NCBI GenBank assembly: GCA_015499995.1
Contig: JADNRV010000282.1
Span: 1 to 62,725, forward strand
Reading direction: 5' to 3'
Length of the DNA: 62,725 bases
DNA from: Flammula alnicola
Taxonomy: Eukaryota; Basidiomycota; Agaricomycetes; Agaricales; Strophariaceae
Below, one piece after another: positions 61,183-62,725 of this stretch. The position numbers and the translations under genes are program-made. Within the stretch, counting starts at the first letter, position 1; the number at the start of each line of letters is the position of its first letter. The notes below the pieces were generated by a model, which saw only the letters and a list, made by a program, of their open reading frames with translations, did no database searches and was not told the origin of the DNA.

Positions 61183-61405
61183 TGTGGTTGTATAAAAGTT
61201 GTAAAGGATGGGATGGGGACTGAGCAAGAAGCTCGTTGAATATAAAGGTAGAAGAGAAGATGGGACGCGCGTCCTTCGTGAACACTTGTGGGGAGATCAA
61301 ACACAGCCAAACTCATTACACACGTGGCGGTCCGGGCTTGTCAGCATTCCTTCCCGCTCCTTCGACCACTTTCCAGTAACTACCTACTCATTGCTATTAA
61401 CTACA

Positions 61406-62388
61406 TTACATCTCCTCGTCGTCCAGATCTAGCTCTTCAACAGGATAATGGCCCACTTTCACCTTCTCGGGCTTGACAAAGACCCCATAATTCTGCCGAC
61501 ATGAGAAATACCGTTCTCCCTGTACTCTGGATAAGATGAAGTCGGAATTTCCGAGGATTTAATGTCATCAGTCATTCAGGCAAAATATATGTTTCAAGCA
61601 CGTACGATCCATCGTTCTTTCCCAGCGGCTCATCGTATTCGACACCCACCCAGACACCCTTGCTGAATTTCGTTGTCCCAACATACCTCACCGTGCCCCG
61701 CTTACTCAGCTCTGCGTCCGTTGACTCGACCTCACACCGAGAACCCACGGGAATGTTTGCGCTCTCCGGAGTTGGTGCAGGCTCGGGTGGTACATCGTTT
61801 TCTGCGAAGCGTCCGACTTTATTGCGTTGCTTGTATGCGAGGACGCTATCTACGAAAGGAAGGAAAACGTAAATAAAGATGTCTGCCTTTACCACATCTC
61901 CAAATAAAATATTACCTTGTCTCTTTGCGTATTCAGCATCTGACAATTCGAATTTATCGACTTGAGTTACGTCCGTCAACTGTCCAGTAAGACTTCCAGC
62001 TGGATTCGTGTCTACCACCTAGATTAGATGATACTTCAATCAATCAACTCCAAAAAAATTAAATAAGAGCGCACACGCGAGTCTCACTTTAATGACTTGC
62101 CAATCCGTCAACCCATAATATCCAAGCTGTTTCGAATCGTCGTCCAGCACAGCCAGGACCCGAGGATCCACCTCAGACGCCAACAATGAGATGGCCTGAT
62201 TCCCGACAGGAATCCCAGTGATGAGCTCTAACTTGCCCTGTAATGCAATCAAACGATAGTCATTATCAGCGAGATCAAAGCAAAGCAGTTCGTCCGACCT
62301 TCAGCTGCTCGACGGTGATGTGAGGATCGATACGACGTTCCGAATGCGTGTCCGGTGAGATTACAAAGACATTGACAACTTTGGACAT
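61406..62388 (-). CDS. alf1: Tubulin-folding cofactor B (CAP-Gly protein)
   Basis: Exons 62388-62299, 62237-62088, 62018-61916, 61849-61606 and 61526-61406 join in frame to 235 residues. N-terminal ubiquitin-like domain (about 1-85, 'VVNVFVISPDTHSERRIDP' onward), a linker with 'YAKRQDSVLAYKQRNKVGRF' region, and a C-terminal CAP-Gly domain (about 140-215) with 'GTVRYVGTTKF', 'GVWVGVEYDEPLGKNDGS' and 'YFSCRQNYGVFVKPEKV'. The acidic end 'DLDDEEM' is the tubulin-like EEY/F-type tail of this family. With cofactor E it handles alpha-tubulin during folding and dimer turnover in the cytosol. The CAP-Gly groove residues (GKNDG) are intact. Five introns of ordinary size are replaced here by four; all junctions are canonical GT-AG. 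Confidence 0.93.
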
Positions 62389-62725
62389 GATCTGAGCGCG
62401 TTGACAATTGTTTTCTTTTCTGATTGTGAAGCGCTGAAATCGAAGGGGACTGAAGATACAAGTTACTAAGAGACTGGGAGAGGCTTGGACTCTCAAACCG
62501 AAGATTATCAACAACGGAGGTAAACATTTCATTTCATCTCTTATCTAATCTGATAATACCAAAAGCTGTTGATGCATAAGGTGTCATAATTGTGGGCAGT
62601 TTGGACGATTCCCTCCATCGTGACGGAAAGGCTTGTACAGCAAGCCAATCTTGGCGCGTAAGGATGCGGAAAGAAGAAAAATAGTATGTATCTCAGTAGA
62701 AGTTTGAAAGAAATAATAACGATAG
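62389..62725. other. Upstream region of the cofactor B gene
   Basis: Promoter side of the minus-strand cofactor B gene to the right edge. No other gene or clear motif. Confidence 0.45.

Overview
The window looks like nuclear DNA of a filamentous basidiomycete, most likely an Agaricomycete. Protein-coding genes are cut by many 45-70 bp GT-AG introns, and the gene families present are typical of mushrooms: a DUF6535 protein, an SRPK-like kinase paired with a trypsin-like protease, and Ser/Thr-rich one-pass membrane proteins. I rebuilt exons by hand; most models close in frame over up to 18 exons, which is strong internal support. No rRNA, tRNA or CRISPR array was seen.

Layout. 1-3.2 kb: two divergent genes, a cysteine-cluster protein cut by the left edge and a proline-rich protein built from phase-0 small exons. 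3.4-25.4 kb: a rearranged accessory region of duplicated and decayed copies. It holds an intact seven-segment membrane protein gene beside a truncated copy, an intact one-TM gene with several remnants (one set inverted), a DUF6535 gene with frame breaks, an intact serine protease with a truncated copy, and an intact SRPK-like kinase with an interrupted copy. 25.9-32 kb: two one-pass membrane proteins. 34-42.8 kb: an 18-exon cytochrome P450 with a fragment of a second copy upstream, a secreted Ala/Ser-rich protein, and between them, in the convergent gap, a complete 3,424-bp TA-flanked IS630/Tc1-mariner type transposon with 86-bp terminal inverted repeats and two genes. 44.7-45.2 kb: a zinc-finger gene start that runs into a three-unit tandem repeat. 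46-47 kb: a hotdog thioesterase.

48.9-54.8 kb carries the most striking gene, an 18-exon, 1,633-residue protein: adenylation domain, carrier domain, a membrane region with three tandem hexapeptide-type segments like those of Pls (poly-lysine synthetase) enzymes, and a C-terminal C3HC4 RING finger. 55.4-62.4 kb is a conserved housekeeping stretch on the minus strand: DGAT2 (triacylglycerol synthesis), Cdc48/p97 and tubulin-folding cofactor B.

How the genes work together: the housekeeping genes are independent. The A-T-Pls-like-RING protein could act alone as a membrane-bound assembly enzyme; the nearby thioesterase and the more distant P450 make a small metabolic neighbourhood possible but unproven. 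The two transposon genes form one mobile unit. The Cdc48 and DUF6535 genes each show apparent single-base losses, so either real decay or consensus errors must be kept in mind.
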